Shown piece by piece: positions 1 through 10,485 of a stretch of DNA of 64,000 nucleotides (the stretch's first letter is position 1; each line of letters begins with the position of its first letter). A program made the position numbers and the translations under genes. The stretch lies in NCBI RefSeq assembly GCF_000756385.1, contig NZ_JNFC01000045.1, positions 62,001 through 126,000 of the forward strand. Direction: 5' to 3'. Under the pieces are notes generated by a model. It saw only the letters and a program-made list of their open reading frames with translations, searched no databases and was not told the DNA's origin. This DNA comes from Sphingopyxis sp. LC363. Its GTDB lineage: Bacteria > Pseudomonadota > Alphaproteobacteria > Sphingomonadales > Sphingomonadaceae.

Positions 1-147
1 GACATCGGCACGGATGCGCTCTATCAATTCGGCGAACAGATCGTCGCGCCCGTGAATATCGCCAATAGCATAAACGCGCTGGCCATCGGGAATCGCAAGG
101 CTGCTGCGCATTTGCGCGACCGCCTTGCTCTTGCGTCTCCAAAACAT
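1..147 (-). CDS. Metallophosphoesterase (PPP-like), N-terminal part only
   Basis: The first 49 codons of a minus-strand gene that continues past the left edge. It starts at ATG 147. The translated piece reads into VYAIGDIHGRDD, the metal-binding GDxHG signature of calcineurin-like serine/threonine phosphatases. Only this first motif is visible, so neither substrate nor full length can be judged. The gene is transcribed away from wecB, and the 267-bp gap between them probably carries divergent promoters. Family assignment is fairly secure; specific function is not. Confidence 0.75.
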   Translation of the reverse strand, partial: MFWRRKSKAVAQMRSSLAIPDGQRVYAIGDIHGRDDLFAELIERIRADV

Positions 148-247
148 GACTTGCTGAACCGATCTCGATCAAACCCGGCACGACCGCAAGGATATCTGCG
201 GTTCGGACATGCCCCGTCCCCTAGCCCTGCAATCGTGCGGTGACAAT

Positions 248-271
248 ATACGCGATACGATACGCGATACG
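248..271. repeat. Perfect 2 x 12-bp tandem repeat in a divergent promoter region
   Basis: The unit ATACGCGATACG occurs twice back to back, 248-259 and 260-271, between the divergent phosphatase and wecB genes. It could be a regulator binding site or a chance repeat. No function is established. Confidence 0.6.
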
Positions 272-414
272 CGCGAAGCCGACCTGCGTTGCGGGCTTTT
301 CACAGAAGTCTTTTCGTGAAATTCCCCCGACCGCACCTTAAGGGTGTCGCAAGCTTTGTCGCTTAATCGCGCGTTTACCAGCAGTCGGCATCACGATGCG
401 GAGAGTTGTTTAAA

Positions 415-1519
<1,105 letters not shown>

Positions 1520-1530
<11 letters not shown>

Positions 1531-2815
1531 CAGCGAACAGAAGGTCACCGTCCTCGGGCTCGGCTATATCGGCCTGCCCACCGCCGCGCTGATCGCGCGC
1601 TCGGGCAGCAAGGTGACGGGCATCGACGTCAGCCGGCACGTCGTCGACACGGTCAACAGCGGCAAGGTCCATATCGAGGAAGTCGATCTCGACGGGCTCG
1701 TCCAGGGCGTCGTGTCGCGCGGCACCCTCGTCGCTTCGACCGAGGTTGCCTCCGCCGACGTCTTCGTCATCGCGGTGCCGACGCCGCATGACGAGGAGCA
1801 TCGCCCCGACATCGGCCATGTCCTGTCGGCCGCGCGCGCGATCGCGCCGAAGCTTCAGGCGGGCAATCTCGTCATCCTCGAATCGACCTCGCCGGTCGGC
1901 ACGACCGAAAGGGTCGCCGCGCTGCTGGCAGAGCTCCGCCCCGACCTGAAAATCCCCGGCGCCTGCACCGGCGCCGCGGACATCTTCGTCGCTTACTGCC
2001 CCGAACGCGTGCTTCCGGGGCGCATCCTCGTCGAGCTGGTCGACAACGACCGCTGCATCGGCGGCATCACCCCGCGCTGCGCGCGCCGAGCGATGACCTT
2101 TTACCGCCAGTTTGTGCGCGGCGCCTGCGTCACCACTTCGGCGCGGGCCGCCGAAATGGTGAAGCTCGTCGAGAACAGCTATCGCGACGTCAACATCGCT
2201 TTCGCCAACGAGCTGTCGATGATGGCCGAGCATATGGGGGTGGATGTGTGGGAGGTGATCCGCCTCGCCAACCGCCACCCGCGCGTCAGCATCCTCCAGC
2301 CCGGCCCGGGCGTCGGCGGCCATTGCATTGCGGTCGATCCCTGGTTCCTCGTTCATGGCGCGCCCGATCACAGCCAGTTGATCCGCACCGCGCGCGAGGT
2401 CAATCTCGCCAAGACCGCGCATGTGATCGGCGCCGCCGAGATGCTCGTGTCGCAGCATCCGGAGGCACGCGTCGCCTGCCTCGGCCTCGCCTTCAAGCCC
2501 AATATCGACGATTTCCGCGAAAGCCCCGCGGTCGAGGTCGCCGCCGCGCTCGCGCGCCGCTTCGGACAGCAGATCCGGATTGTCGAGCCCTATGCGCGCG
2601 GCCTGCCGATGGAATTCGCGGGCACCGGCGCTGAACTGATCGACCTCGATACGGCGCTAGCGCAGTGCGACCTGCTGATCGTCCTCGTCGACCATGATCT
2701 GTTCAAGTCGATCCCGATCGAGGAACGCGGCGACAAGATCGTTTATGACACCCGCGGTCTGTGGCTCGACCAGCCGAGCGCTGCGAACGGAAGCCGCCTG
2801 CACAGAGCCGCCTGA
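1520..2815 (+). CDS. wecC: UDP-N-acetyl-D-mannosamine dehydrogenase
   Basis: NAD-dependent two-step oxidation of UDP-ManNAc to UDP-ManNAcA. The Rossmann motif VLGLGYIGLPTA lies near the N-terminus, followed by ESTSPVGTTE, CPERVLPG and the catalytic-Cys segment GPGVGGHCIAVDPWF, then the C-terminal UDP-binding domain. The length of 431 residues is typical of UDP-glucose/ManNAc dehydrogenases. GTG 1520 is chosen because the GGAGA at 1506-1510 is 9 nt upstream; TTG 1514 is also in frame but only 3 nt from it. It overlaps wecB by 11 bp. The partnership with wecB is what points to the ManNAc branch rather than to UDP-glucose. Confidence 0.93.
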
Positions 2816-2917
2816 CCTTCCTGCTCGCTTTTGTGCGGCGAAGCGGCCATTATCGGCTATAAATCAATCTCCTTCAGGCGCCGCCCCGGCGAAAAGAACG
2901 ACAGGTTCCGACCTTCC

Positions 2918-3730
2918 ATGCCGACACTGACTCGCCTCGAAACCATCATCGTCGACAAACCGTGGGGGCGCACCGACATTCCCCGAGATTTCGGCGATTT
3001 CGGCGACCGGCGAGTGGGCGAGATATGGTTTGCGCATCCGGGTGGCACCGACGCCCCGATCATGGTCAAATTCCTCTTCACGTCCGAACGGCTATCGATC
3101 CAGGTCCATCCCGGCGACGACGACGCGCAGGCGGCGGGCTATCCACGCGGCAAGGAAGAATGCTGGCTGGTGCTCGATGCCGAACCCGATGCCGAACTCG
3201 GCGTCGGCCTTGTCGCACCGACGACCCGCGAATTGCTGCACGATGCCGCGCTCGACGGTTCGATCGTCGACATGATCGACTGGCGCGCCGCAAAACCCGA
3301 TGATTTCGTCTATAACCGGGCCGGCACGATCCACGCGATCGGTGCCGGGCTGACCGTCGTCGAGGTGCAGCAGAATGTCGACTGCACCTACCGCCTCTAT
3401 GACTATGGCCGGCCGCGTAAACTGCATCTCGATGCCGGTCTCGCGGTATCGGAGACCGCTCCCCGACCCGACCACCGCGATGGCCGCGTCGCCGCGACCG
3501 CAAACCGCTTGCTTGTCGACGGTCCGCACTTCCGCCTGCTCCACCTGTCGGGGCCCGAGGCCGCAACGTTCCTGCCGCGGGAAGCGGCCGACTTCACCTT
3601 CACCCCATTGTCACGGGGGTGCAGCATTGCCGGCGAAGCGGTAAAGCTCGGCGAATGCGTGGCAACGGATCGCGCCGACGCCATTGCGCTCGCGTCCGGC
3701 GCGCGCGCATTACTCTGTTGGCCAGCCTGA
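2918..3730 (+). CDS. manA: Class I mannose-6-phosphate isomerase
   Basis: Converts fructose-6-phosphate to mannose-6-phosphate, feeding GDP-mannose synthesis. The cupin-type zinc-binding segments of type I isomerases are visible: SIQVHPGDDDAQ, KEECW, and AGTIHAIGAGLTVVEVQQN. The 270-residue product is short for the family but matches the compact bacterial form. ATG 2918 begins MPTLTRLETII, where homology would be expected to begin; in-frame codons further upstream run into the preceding intergenic region. The following gene makes GDP-mannose, which supports the assignment. Confidence 0.85.
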   Translation: MPTLTRLETIIVDKPWGRTDIPRDFGDFGDRRVGEIWFAHPGGTDAPIMVKFLFTSERLSIQVHPGDDDAQAAGYPRGKEECWLVLDAEPDAELGVGLVAPTTRELLHDAALDGSIVDMIDWRAAKPDDFVYNRAGTIHAIGAGLTVVEVQQNVDCTYRLYDYGRPRKLHLDAGLAVSETAPRPDHRDGRVAATANRLLVDGPHFRLLHLSGPEAATFLPREAADFTFTPLSRGCSIAGEAVKLGECVATDRADAIALASGARALLCWPA

Positions 3731-3752
3731 TTTCCTTCCCTAAAGGCCCGAT

Positions 3753-4826
3753 ATGAACAGCATCGTCCCCGTCATCCTTTCCGGCGGCTCCGGCAAGCGC
3801 TTGTGGCCCGTGTCGACCGACACGACGCCCAAACAGTTCCAGCCGCTGACCGGAAGCGACAGCATGTTCCGGCAAACGCTCGACCGGGCGGTCGACCGCA
3901 CGCGCTTCGCCGCACCGCTCATCGTGTGCGGTCCCGGCCATGTCGCCTATGTCGAGGCCGATCTGGCGGCGGCGGGGATCAGCGACGCGCGGATCATCGT
4001 CGAGCCCGCAGCACGCAACACCGCTCCGGCGATCGCGCTCGCGGCCCTCACGACGCTCGCCGCCGATCCTGCCGCGATGATCCTCGTGATGCCGGCGGAC
4101 CATGTGATGACCGACGTGCCGGCCTTCCACGACGCGATCGAGACCGCACGCCCTGCGGTCGCGGCCGGTGCGCTCGCAACCTTCGGCATCGCCCCCGCCT
4201 ATCCCGAAACCGGTTATGGCTATATCGCCGCGGGCGACCCGCTGACCGGCGCGCCGGGCGTCCACGCGGTGCGGCGCTTCGTCGAAAAGCCGCCGCGCGA
4301 CAGAGCCGAGGAAATGCTCGCCGAGGGTGGGCATTACTGGAACGCCGGCATCTTTCTGATGCGTGCCGATCGTTTCCTCGCCGAACTCGAACGACAACAA
4401 CCCGCGATGGCTTCGTCGTGCGCCGCCTCCGCGGTGGCGGCACGACACGACGGTGTGCAAATTCATCCCGGCGACGAAGCCTTCCTTGCCAGCCCGTCGA
4501 ACTCGATCGACTATGCAGTGATGGAGGGTGCCGAAAGCGTCGTCGTGGTCCCGGTCGATCCGGGCTGGTCCGACGTCGGCGGCTGGGCGGCCCTGCACGA
4601 CCTCGGTGGCAAGGACGAAGCGGGCAATGTTCGCATCGGCGACGTGATCGCCATCGGCGCGGCCGGAAATTATCTCCGCGCCGACAAGGGCAGGCGCATC
4701 GCGGTCGTCGGCGTTTCCGATCTGGTGGTCGTGACCCATGGCGACGACATTTTGATCATCCCGCGAGACCGCGCGCAGGAGGTCAAAGCGATCGTCGAAC
4801 ATCTCGCCGACAATCCGACGGCCTGA
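3753..4826 (+). CDS. manC: Mannose-1-phosphate guanylyltransferase
   Basis: Makes GDP-mannose from GTP and mannose-1-phosphate. It carries the nucleotidyltransferase signature [11 protein letters not shown] (about residues 9-19), FVEKP, and [11 protein letters not shown]. At 357 residues it has the catalytic domain and a short C-terminal part only. The cupin isomerase domain found fused in bifunctional ManC/AlgA proteins is missing, which fits the separate isomerase gene just upstream. No phosphomannomutase gene is visible in the window. It is the last gene of the sugar-nucleotide group. Confidence 0.92.
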   Translation: MNSIVPVILSGGSGKRLWPVSTDTTPKQFQPLTGSDSMFRQTLDRAVDRTRFAAPLIVCGPGHVAYVEADLAAAGISDARIIVEPAARNTAPAIALAALTTLAADPAAMILVMPADHVMTDVPAFHDAIETARPAVAAGALATFGIAPAYPETGYGYIAAGDPLTGAPGVHAVRRFVEKPPRDRAEEMLAEGGHYWNAGIFLMRADRFLAELERQQPAMASSCAASAVAARHDGVQIHPGDEAFLASPSNSIDYAVMEGAESVVVVPVDPGWSDVGGWAALHDLGGKDEAGNVRIGDVIAIGAAGNYLRADKGRRIAVVGVSDLVVVTHGDDILIIPRDRAQEVKAIVEHLADNPTA

Positions 4827-4879
4827 AGGCGAATACCCTCCCCTTGCGGCTCCGCCGCCCATCGCCCATATCGCGCGAC

Positions 4880-5446
4880 ATGACCAATCCCCATGCGCAA
4901 AGTGCCGCGCCTTGGCACGGAACCACCATCCTCTCGGCCCGCAGCGCCAACAAGGTCGTCATCATCGGCGACGGCCAGGTGTCGATGGGCCAGACGGTGA
5001 TGAAGCCCAACGCCCGCAAGGTCCGCCGCCTCCACGACGGCAGCGTCATCGGCGGTTTTGCGGGCGCGACCGCCGACGCATTCACCCTCTTCGAACGACT
5101 CGAGGCCAAGCTCGAGCGCCACAACGGCCAGTTGCTCCGCGCCGCGGTCGAGCTCGCCAAGGACTGGCGCACCGACAAATATCTCCGCAACCTCGAAGCG
5201 ATGATGATCGTCGCCGACAAGGAGGTCACGCTCGTCATCACCGGCAACGGCGACGTGCTCGAACCGCTGGGCGGCATTGCGGCGATCGGATCAGGGGGCA
5301 ATTTCGCGCTCTCGGCGGCGCGCGCGCTGGCCGATTATGAAAAGGATCCCGCGGTGCTGACGAAGAAGGCGATGGAGGTCGCCGCCGACATCTGCGTCTA
5401 CACCAATGACCAGTTCACGGCCGAGACCATCGACATCAAGGGCTGA
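4880..5446 (+). CDS. hslV: ATP-dependent protease subunit HslV
   Basis: Proteolytic subunit of the HslUV (ClpYQ) protease, a threonine peptidase of the proteasome family acting in the cytosol. The segment [13 protein letters not shown] holds the expected nucleophile Thr after a 14-15-residue N-terminal extension, typical of alphaproteobacterial HslV and presumably removed. [13 protein letters not shown] follows. The length of 188 residues is normal. The start ATG 4880 lies downstream of manC with no strong ribosome site. The partner hslU lies 1.17 kb downstream, separated by an oxidoreductase gene on the same strand. Confidence 0.95.
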   Translation: MTNPHAQSAAPWHGTTILSARSANKVVIIGDGQVSMGQTVMKPNARKVRRLHDGSVIGGFAGATADAFTLFERLEAKLERHNGQLLRAAVELAKDWRTDKYLRNLEAMMIVADKEVTLVITGNGDVLEPLGGIAAIGSGGNFALSAARALADYEKDPAVLTKKAMEVAADICVYTNDQFTAETIDIKG

Positions 5447-5463
5447 CCCTCTATGGTCGCGGG

Positions 5464-6549
5464 GTGATTCAAACACTCCCCCGCCGTCATTTCGTCGCCG
5501 GCTCCGCCGCCCTCGCCCTCCCCGGCTGCGCGACCACTACCGCGCGAACCCCTGCCACCTGCCTGATGCCGGTGAAGGCGTCACCCGACCGCGTCATCCG
5601 GACGGTCGCGGGCCTCCGCCCCTATCGCCCGGGCGGCTTCGTCGTGCGCGCCGACACGCTCGGCACCAAGCGCCTGGTCCACAACTACGGCCACGGCGGG
5701 TCGGGCATCACGATGAGCTGGGGCACCGCGAAGCTCGCGGTCGAAATCGGCGCGCCCGGCCACAGCGGCCCCGTCGCGGTGATCGGCGCCGGCATCGTCG
5801 GCCTGTCGACCGCGCGGCTGCTGCAGGAGGCGGGCTGTCCCGTCACCGTCTACGCGAAGTCGCTGCCCCCCGACACGACATCGAACATCGCCGGCGGCCA
5901 ATTCCATCCCTTCGGCCTGTTCAAGGCCGACGCCGTCACCCCCGAGTGGCGGCGGCAATTCACCGCGGCGCTCGATTATAGCTGGCGGCGGTTTCAGATC
6001 ATGGTCGGCGACGATTATGGCGTGCGCTGGCTGACCACCTATTCCGAAGGCACGCCCGAGGAACCCAAGCTTCCGACCTTCCCACCAGCCGCGCGCGCGC
6101 TTCGTGCCGACGAGCATCCCTTCCCGGTTGAACGGCTCTGGCAATATGACACAATGTACGTCGAGACAGGCCGATACTTGCGCCAGATGATGCGCGATAT
6201 CGAGGGTGCGGGCGGTCGCATCGCGGTGCGCGGCTTCGCGTCGCCCGCCGAAATCGCATCGCTGTCCGAATCGCTCGTCTTCAACTGCACCGGGCTCGGC
6301 GCGCGCGATCTTTTCGGCGACATGGACCTGATCCCGATCCGCGGGCAGCTCGCCATCCTGATCCCCCAGCCCGAGGTCCACTACGCCTTCACCGGCGAGG
6401 CGGGCTATATGTTCCCGCGTCCCGACGGGATCGTCATCGGCGGCAGCTACGAACGAAACATTTGGGAGGCCGAACCACAGCCCGAACGTATCGCGCGCAT
6501 CGTCGCGTCGCACCAGCAGCTGTTCGCCGGTTTCCGCTGCCCGGCTTGA
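5464..6549 (+). CDS. FAD-dependent oxidoreductase, D-amino-acid oxidase family, Tat/lipoprotein signal
   Basis: A 361-residue protein of the DAO (glycine/D-amino-acid oxidase) fold. The N-terminus reads LPRRHFVAGSAALALPGC, a twin-arginine-like signal ending in a lipobox Cys, so it is probably exported and lipid-anchored. The FAD-binding motif VIGAGIVGLSTARLL is at about residues 107-121, and the C-terminal half has the RGQ and FPRPDGIVIGG segments typical of DAO enzymes. It starts at GTG 5464, 17 nt after hslV. The substrate is unknown. Its position between hslV and hslU is unusual. Confidence 0.82.
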   Translation: MIQTLPRRHFVAGSAALALPGCATTTARTPATCLMPVKASPDRVIRTVAGLRPYRPGGFVVRADTLGTKRLVHNYGHGGSGITMSWGTAKLAVEIGAPGHSGPVAVIGAGIVGLSTARLLQEAGCPVTVYAKSLPPDTTSNIAGGQFHPFGLFKADAVTPEWRRQFTAALDYSWRRFQIMVGDDYGVRWLTTYSEGTPEEPKLPTFPPAARALRADEHPFPVERLWQYDTMYVETGRYLRQMMRDIEGAGGRIAVRGFASPAEIASLSESLVFNCTGLGARDLFGDMDLIPIRGQLAILIPQPEVHYAFTGEAGYMFPRPDGIVIGGSYERNIWEAEPQPERIARIVASHQQLFAGFRCPA

Positions 6550-6613
6550 CTTGCCCCGCCCCCTTCCCATTTAGCGGCGACATGATTTTCTTTCTGCTGG
6601 ACCTCTCCGACAT

Positions 6614-7915
6614 ATGAACAAAGACCTGACCCCGAAGGCGATTGTCGCCGCGCTCGACACGCATATCATCGGCCAGACCGCGGCGAAGCGCGCGGTCGCG
6701 GTGGCGCTGCGCAACCGCTGGCGCCGCCAACAGCTTTCGCCCGATCTGCGCGACGAGGTCAGCCCCAAGAACATCCTGATGATCGGGCCCACGGGCTGCG
6801 GCAAGACCGAGATTTCGCGCCGCCTCGCCAAGCTCGCCGACGCACCGTTCATCAAGGTCGAGGCGACCAAGTTCACCGAGGTCGGCTATGTCGGCCGCGA
6901 CGTCGAGCAGATTGCGCGCGACCTCGTCGAGGAAGCCGTGCGGCTCGAAAAGGACCGCCGCCGCGAAGCCGTGCGCGCCGCTGCCGAGGAAGCTGCGATG
7001 GAGCGGCTGCTCGACGCGCTCACGGGCAAGGGCGCTAGCGAGGCGACACGCCAGAGTTTCCGCCAGCGCATCCGTGAGGGTCACCTCGACGAGAGCGAGG
7101 TCGAGATCGAGGTTGCCGACACCCCGAGCATGAACTTCGAGCTGCCCGGCCAGCCGGGGCAGATGAGCATGATCAACCTGTCGGACATGCTCGGCAAGGC
7201 GATGGGCGGCCCGCCCAAGAAGCGCCGCAAGCTGAAAGTCATCGAGGCCGCGACGCGGCTGATCGAGGAAGAGCAGGACAAGCGGCTCGACCAGGACGAT
7301 GTCGCGCGCGTCGCACTCGCGGATGCCGAGGCGAACGGCATTGTCTTCCTCGACGAGATCGATAAGATCGCGGTCAGCGACGTGCGCGGTGGCTCGGTGA
7401 GCCGCGAGGGCGTCCAGCGCGACCTGTTGCCGCTGATCGAGGGCACGACCGTCGCGACCAAATACGGCCCGATGAAGACCGACCATATCCTTTTCATTGC
7501 GTCGGGCGCATTCCATGTCGCGAAGCCGAGCGATCTCCTCCCCGAACTTCAGGGCCGCCTACCCATCCGCGTCGAACTCGGCGCACTCTCCGAAGAGGAT
7601 TTTGTCCGTATTCTCAGCGAGACGAAGGCCGGTCTTCCCGAACAATATGCGGCATTGCTCGGCACCGAAGGCGTGACGCTGAACTTCACCGACGATGCGA
7701 TCACACGCGTCGCGAGACTCGCGGCAGAGGTGAACGAAAAGGTCGAGAATATCGGCGCGCGCCGCCTCCAGACGATCATGGAGCGGCTGGTCGAGGAAAT
7801 CAGTTTCACCGCCGAGGATGCGGGCGGCACGACGCTCGACATCGATGCCGCCTATGTCGACAGCCAGCTCGCCGACGTCGTCGGCGACACCGACCTCAGC
7901 AAATATGTGCTTTGA
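6614..7915 (+). CDS. hslU: ATP-dependent protease ATPase subunit HslU
   Basis: AAA+ unfoldase that feeds substrates to HslV. It begins [15 protein letters not shown] and [21 protein letters not shown], followed by Walker [10 protein letters not shown], the family-specific I-domain (about residues 110-235), Walker [12 protein letters not shown], and the C-terminal YVL that activates HslV. The length of 433 residues is normal. A hairpin followed by Ts lies just after the stop. The assignment is very secure. Confidence 0.97.
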   Translation: MNKDLTPKAIVAALDTHIIGQTAAKRAVAVALRNRWRRQQLSPDLRDEVSPKNILMIGPTGCGKTEISRRLAKLADAPFIKVEATKFTEVGYVGRDVEQIARDLVEEAVRLEKDRRREAVRAAAEEAAMERLLDALTGKGASEATRQSFRQRIREGHLDESEVEIEVADTPSMNFELPGQPGQMSMINLSDMLGKAMGGPPKKRRKLKVIEAATRLIEEEQDKRLDQDDVARVALADAEANGIVFLDEIDKIAVSDVRGGSVSREGVQRDLLPLIEGTTVATKYGPMKTDHILFIASGAFHVAKPSDLLPELQGRLPIRVELGALSEEDFVRILSETKAGLPEQYAALLGTEGVTLNFTDDAITRVARLAAEVNEKVENIGARRLQTIMERLVEEISFTAEDAGGTTLDIDAAYVDSQLADVVGDTDLSKYVL

Positions 7916-7921
7916 TCTCCG

Positions 7922-7956
7922 AAGCCGCTCGGGCGCTCGCGTCTTAACGGCTTTTT
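7922..7956 (+). terminator. Possible intrinsic terminator after hslU
   Basis: AAGCCG (7922-7927) can pair with CGGCTT (7948-7953), with five Ts at 7952-7956. The stem is short and the loop long, so the call is tentative. It sits 6 nt after the hslU stop, and the accessory island begins beyond it. Confidence 0.45.
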
Positions 7957-8053
7957 CGTGCATCCGCTTCGTGCGTCCGCTGAATAGTTATCATGATCAA
8001 CGGCACGGTCGGGCTGCGTTCGTCCGCGACGGTAATCAAAGGATAGGCCCCCC

Positions 8054-8494
8054 TTAGCTGTAAACCTTTGCCAGCAGATAGCCGACAACCGCATCGAGGC
8101 CCTGAAGCTCGCCCCTGGTCATTACTGCCAAGGCGGCCCTTCCATCGAATGGTCTGTCCGCGTTCGAAGCACGCAACCAGGCGGCCGCCCGTTCGTCCGG
8201 GAAGAGCGTCGTAAGCGATCCGTAAATCGACAGCACGCAGCCAATCCGCACAATCACATCTACGGGAATTGCGATAGTCTCGTGCGCTCGCACGCGGACC
8301 TTCCAATCCTCGAAGGTCGCAAGGTCCTGAGTGCCGAGTAGGTCCATTTGCTCCTCGGTGCTGAGGCTCCACGCGTCGGCGATATTGAGGAAGGTGCGCA
8401 GGCCCGCCCCTCCATGTCTGACAGGGTCGACGCCCCGTCTCATGAAGTAAGCCCTGGCCTTAAGCCGCGCATCGTTCGGTTCGTCAATGCTCAT
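8054..8494 (-). CDS. DUF2384 (MbcA/ParS/Xre) antitoxin-like protein
   Basis: A 146-residue protein. The middle (about residues 35-90) looks like an Xre-type helical domain (NIADAWSLSTEEQMDLLG), and the C-terminal part (AAAWLRASNADRPFDGRAALAVMT followed by RGELQGLDAVVGYL) matches the MbcA/ParS toxin-binding domain. Members of this family normally neutralise RES-domain toxins that destroy NAD. Here the gene overlapping it upstream shows no RES signature. ATG 8494 gives an 11-bp overlap; ATG 8509 is also possible. It is the last gene of the pair and ends the island's left flank. Confidence 0.75.
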   Translation of the reverse strand: MSIDEPNDARLKARAYFMRRGVDPVRHGGAGLRTFLNIADAWSLSTEEQMDLLGTQDLATFEDWKVRVRAHETIAIPVDVIVRIGCVLSIYGSLTTLFPDERAAAWLRASNADRPFDGRAALAVMTRGELQGLDAVVGYLLAKVYS

Positions 8495-8951
8495 CGGGTT
8501 GTAACACATCGAAATCGACCGACGTGGTCAGTCCCTTTTGCGTCAGCCGGAAAATAGGCCCGCCAGGCTCATGGTCGGGCACGAAATGGAGCACGCCATC
8601 GAGTGAACAGGGACGATATTCGTTGTACCAGACAGGTACCAGCCCATCGACCCCGATGTCGAGAATGACCTTCTTCGAGCCGATGCTCGACCGCGATATC
8701 CGGACAATCACGGCGTCGCACCGCGAGATCCGCATCGCGTTCGCGACTCTGGGCCGGTCGTCGTGGTAGGTCGCTGTCGACGGCACGACTAGCAGAAAAG
8801 AATCGGGCGCTGACAGATAGCGCGCAAACTCGGGCGACAGGACAGGAAGCTTGCCATCGAGTTCCAACCCGGCCGTTCGAACGATCGCAAGGGCGGCCAT
8901 CAGTGTCTCGGCTTCTTCGAGCCGGTCTTTGGCGGTCATATATTTTTTCAT
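8484..8951 (-). CDS. Unknown protein paired with a DUF2384 gene
   Basis: A 155-residue protein I do not recognise. ATG 8951 has AAGGAA 6 nt upstream, a good ribosome site. It is soluble, with an N-terminal helical stretch (KDRLEEAETLMAALAIV) and an alternating beta-like remainder (DAVIVRISRSSIGSKKVILDIG, GVLHFVPDHEPGGPIF). There is no signal peptide or membrane segment. It overlaps the DUF2384 gene by 11 bp, so the two are almost certainly co-translated. The overlap makes it the natural candidate for the toxin partner, although it lacks the features of known RES toxins. Gene reality is likely; function is open. Confidence 0.65.
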   Translation of the reverse strand: MKKYMTAKDRLEEAETLMAALAIVRTAGLELDGKLPVLSPEFARYLSAPDSFLLVVPSTATYHDDRPRVANAMRISRCDAVIVRISRSSIGSKKVILDIGVDGLVPVWYNEYRPCSLDGVLHFVPDHEPGGPIFRLTQKGLTTSVDFDVLQPDEH

Positions 8952-9073
8952 CGTCAATTCCTTGCAGCGGCTTCGGCCGGGCAGCCGCTGCTTTCATTTC
9001 TTCGATCCAGCTAGCTGGTCTGTCTTCTTTGGGTGAGAGGCCGACGCCCAGGCCATCGGCATGTCGACGCCGG

Positions 9074-9688
9074 TTATTCGCCGGCGGGATCGCCGTTAAG
9101 TGGCCGTTTCTGCCATTCGGACCATTCTGCCGCGATCATCGCCTTTCCGGCATCGGCGGAAAAGGGCCGGACAAACGGACCGAAGCCGTAACATTGAAGT
9201 TCGCGGGCGGGCGCCATCAGATGGATATGGGGCGGATTGGTCGAGCCAACTGTGACTGGCAGATGCATCGCTGCGATTACGGCGACGTTGCGCTCGCGGC
9301 ACAAGCGTTCGAGAGCAAACGCACGAACATCCTCCCAGGCTCGATGCAAGCGATCGGGATTGGGGAAGCGCAACGTTATCATCACGAGCAGATCCTTGAG
9401 CTTATTGCAGGCCTGCTCTTCATACTTTTCGCATAGGCGCTTGGGATCGAGGAACTCGTCGTTTGCGTGGGACGGCAGAAGGACGTCCCAGCGAAGACAG
9501 GTCGGTGCCCACGGCGCAGATATCTCGACCTTTTGCCCTGGGCAAAGGCGCTTGATGACCGACGCTGGAACAGTTCGGACGGGACCGTCCTTAATCTGCC
9601 GGCGCACGACGCCGAATATGAAGTTCGGGTCGTCACCGCCGGGGACGGGAACGAAATCAAGGTCGCCGGGGACGGGGAATTTCTTCAT
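9074..9688 (-). CDS. Short MobA/MobL relaxase-like protein
   Basis: A 204-residue protein. The C-terminal part reads RAWEDVRAFALERL, then a hydrophobic strand with VAVIAAMHLPVT and NPPHIHLMAPAREL. The His-x-His in PHIHLM resembles the metal-binding motif of MobA/MobL relaxases. The length is far below that of a full relaxase, and no helicase or primase part follows. ATG 9688 shares TGATG with the stop of the upstream gene, which favours it over ATG 9694. It may be a stand-alone relaxase-fold protein rather than a working mobilisation enzyme. Confidence 0.6.
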   Translation of the reverse strand: MKKFPVPGDLDFVPVPGGDDPNFIFGVVRRQIKDGPVRTVPASVIKRLCPGQKVEISAPWAPTCLRWDVLLPSHANDEFLDPKRLCEKYEEQACNKLKDLLVMITLRFPNPDRLHRAWEDVRAFALERLCRERNVAVIAAMHLPVTVGSTNPPHIHLMAPARELQCYGFGPFVRPFSADAGKAMIAAEWSEWQKRPLNGDPAGE

Positions 9689-10278
9689 CACCATGACCAG
9701 CCCCCGATCCGGTGCGAGGCGAGATGCGCCATCGCCCTCTCGATTCCCGCATCGCGATCCCAAGCATCGGCAAAGGGATGATGTTCTGACAAGAATAGAC
9801 CGTGCCGCATCAAATGGATCGACGGTCCGCTACCAAGAGGTACGAGCCAGCTGTCGCCAGCCAGACCGAGAAACAACTGGTATTCGAGAAACCAGCTGAG
9901 TTTCGTAGGATCCGGCAAGGCGATGTCGACGGTCAGATCGGTGGATGAACCGTCAGGCGCTCGCCGCAGCAAAATCACTGGCTGACCCGTCGCGATAGCG
10001 AGGATCTCGATCTCGCCGAGGAACAGCGGGTTCTGCGCCGCGGTAGCGTAGACGGTGACCCGTGAAGATTTCAGGAAAAGGCTTCCAGGCAGCAGCGTTG
10101 CCGCCATACCATGGTCGGAGCGAGCCGAACTATGCATGAGCGCCGCGATATGGTGCATGATCTTGCTGTCAGCCCGCGTCGCCGCCGGAAGATTGACACT
10201 TCCTCGTAGCACTGTGGGAAGCATTGTCTCAGATTCGACGACCGGATTCAGCGGGTCGGCTATTGTTGTAACTTGCAT
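9688..10278 (-). CDS. Unknown protein upstream of the MobA-like gene
   Basis: A 196-residue protein I do not recognise. It starts at ATG 10278 (MQVTTIADPLNPVV) and its TGA overlaps the next start as TGATG, a strong sign of a real, coupled gene. There is no signal peptide. A central region (LFLGEIEILAIATGQPVILLRR) is beta-rich, and the C-terminus has a His-containing stretch (FLSEHHPFADAWDRDAG). It is the first gene of a minus-strand group ending at 8054. Function is unknown. Confidence 0.6.
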   Translation of the reverse strand: MQVTTIADPLNPVVESETMLPTVLRGSVNLPAATRADSKIMHHIAALMHSSARSDHGMAATLLPGSLFLKSSRVTVYATAAQNPLFLGEIEILAIATGQPVILLRRAPDGSSTDLTVDIALPDPTKLSWFLEYQLFLGLAGDSWLVPLGSGPSIHLMRHGLFLSEHHPFADAWDRDAGIERAMAHLASHRIGGWSW

Positions 10279-10485
10279 GGAAAACTGCTCTTGACCTTGA
10301 GCCCGGTTGCCGGGGCTCGGGGCGGCAGCCCTCCTTCAGAATTTCATCCTTCAAGCAGGGCCAACCCTGCAACTTCCCTTTCTGTTCTTGGGCGCCGCCT
10401 CAGGCGGTGCAAAACTACCTGCGCGAAGCCGCCTCCGCCGTCGGAAGGCAACTATCCACTGCGCGACAGAGGAGTAGGCAACATG

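Noticed and set aside
3803..5446. A 547-codon plus-strand frame running through manC into hslV
   Set aside because: Only its last 188 codons are hslV; the earlier part is an out-of-frame, Arg-rich reading of manC.
8484..8951. RES-domain toxin
   Set aside because: Considered because of the DUF2384 neighbour, but the conserved Arg, Glu and Ser pattern of RES proteins is not visible.
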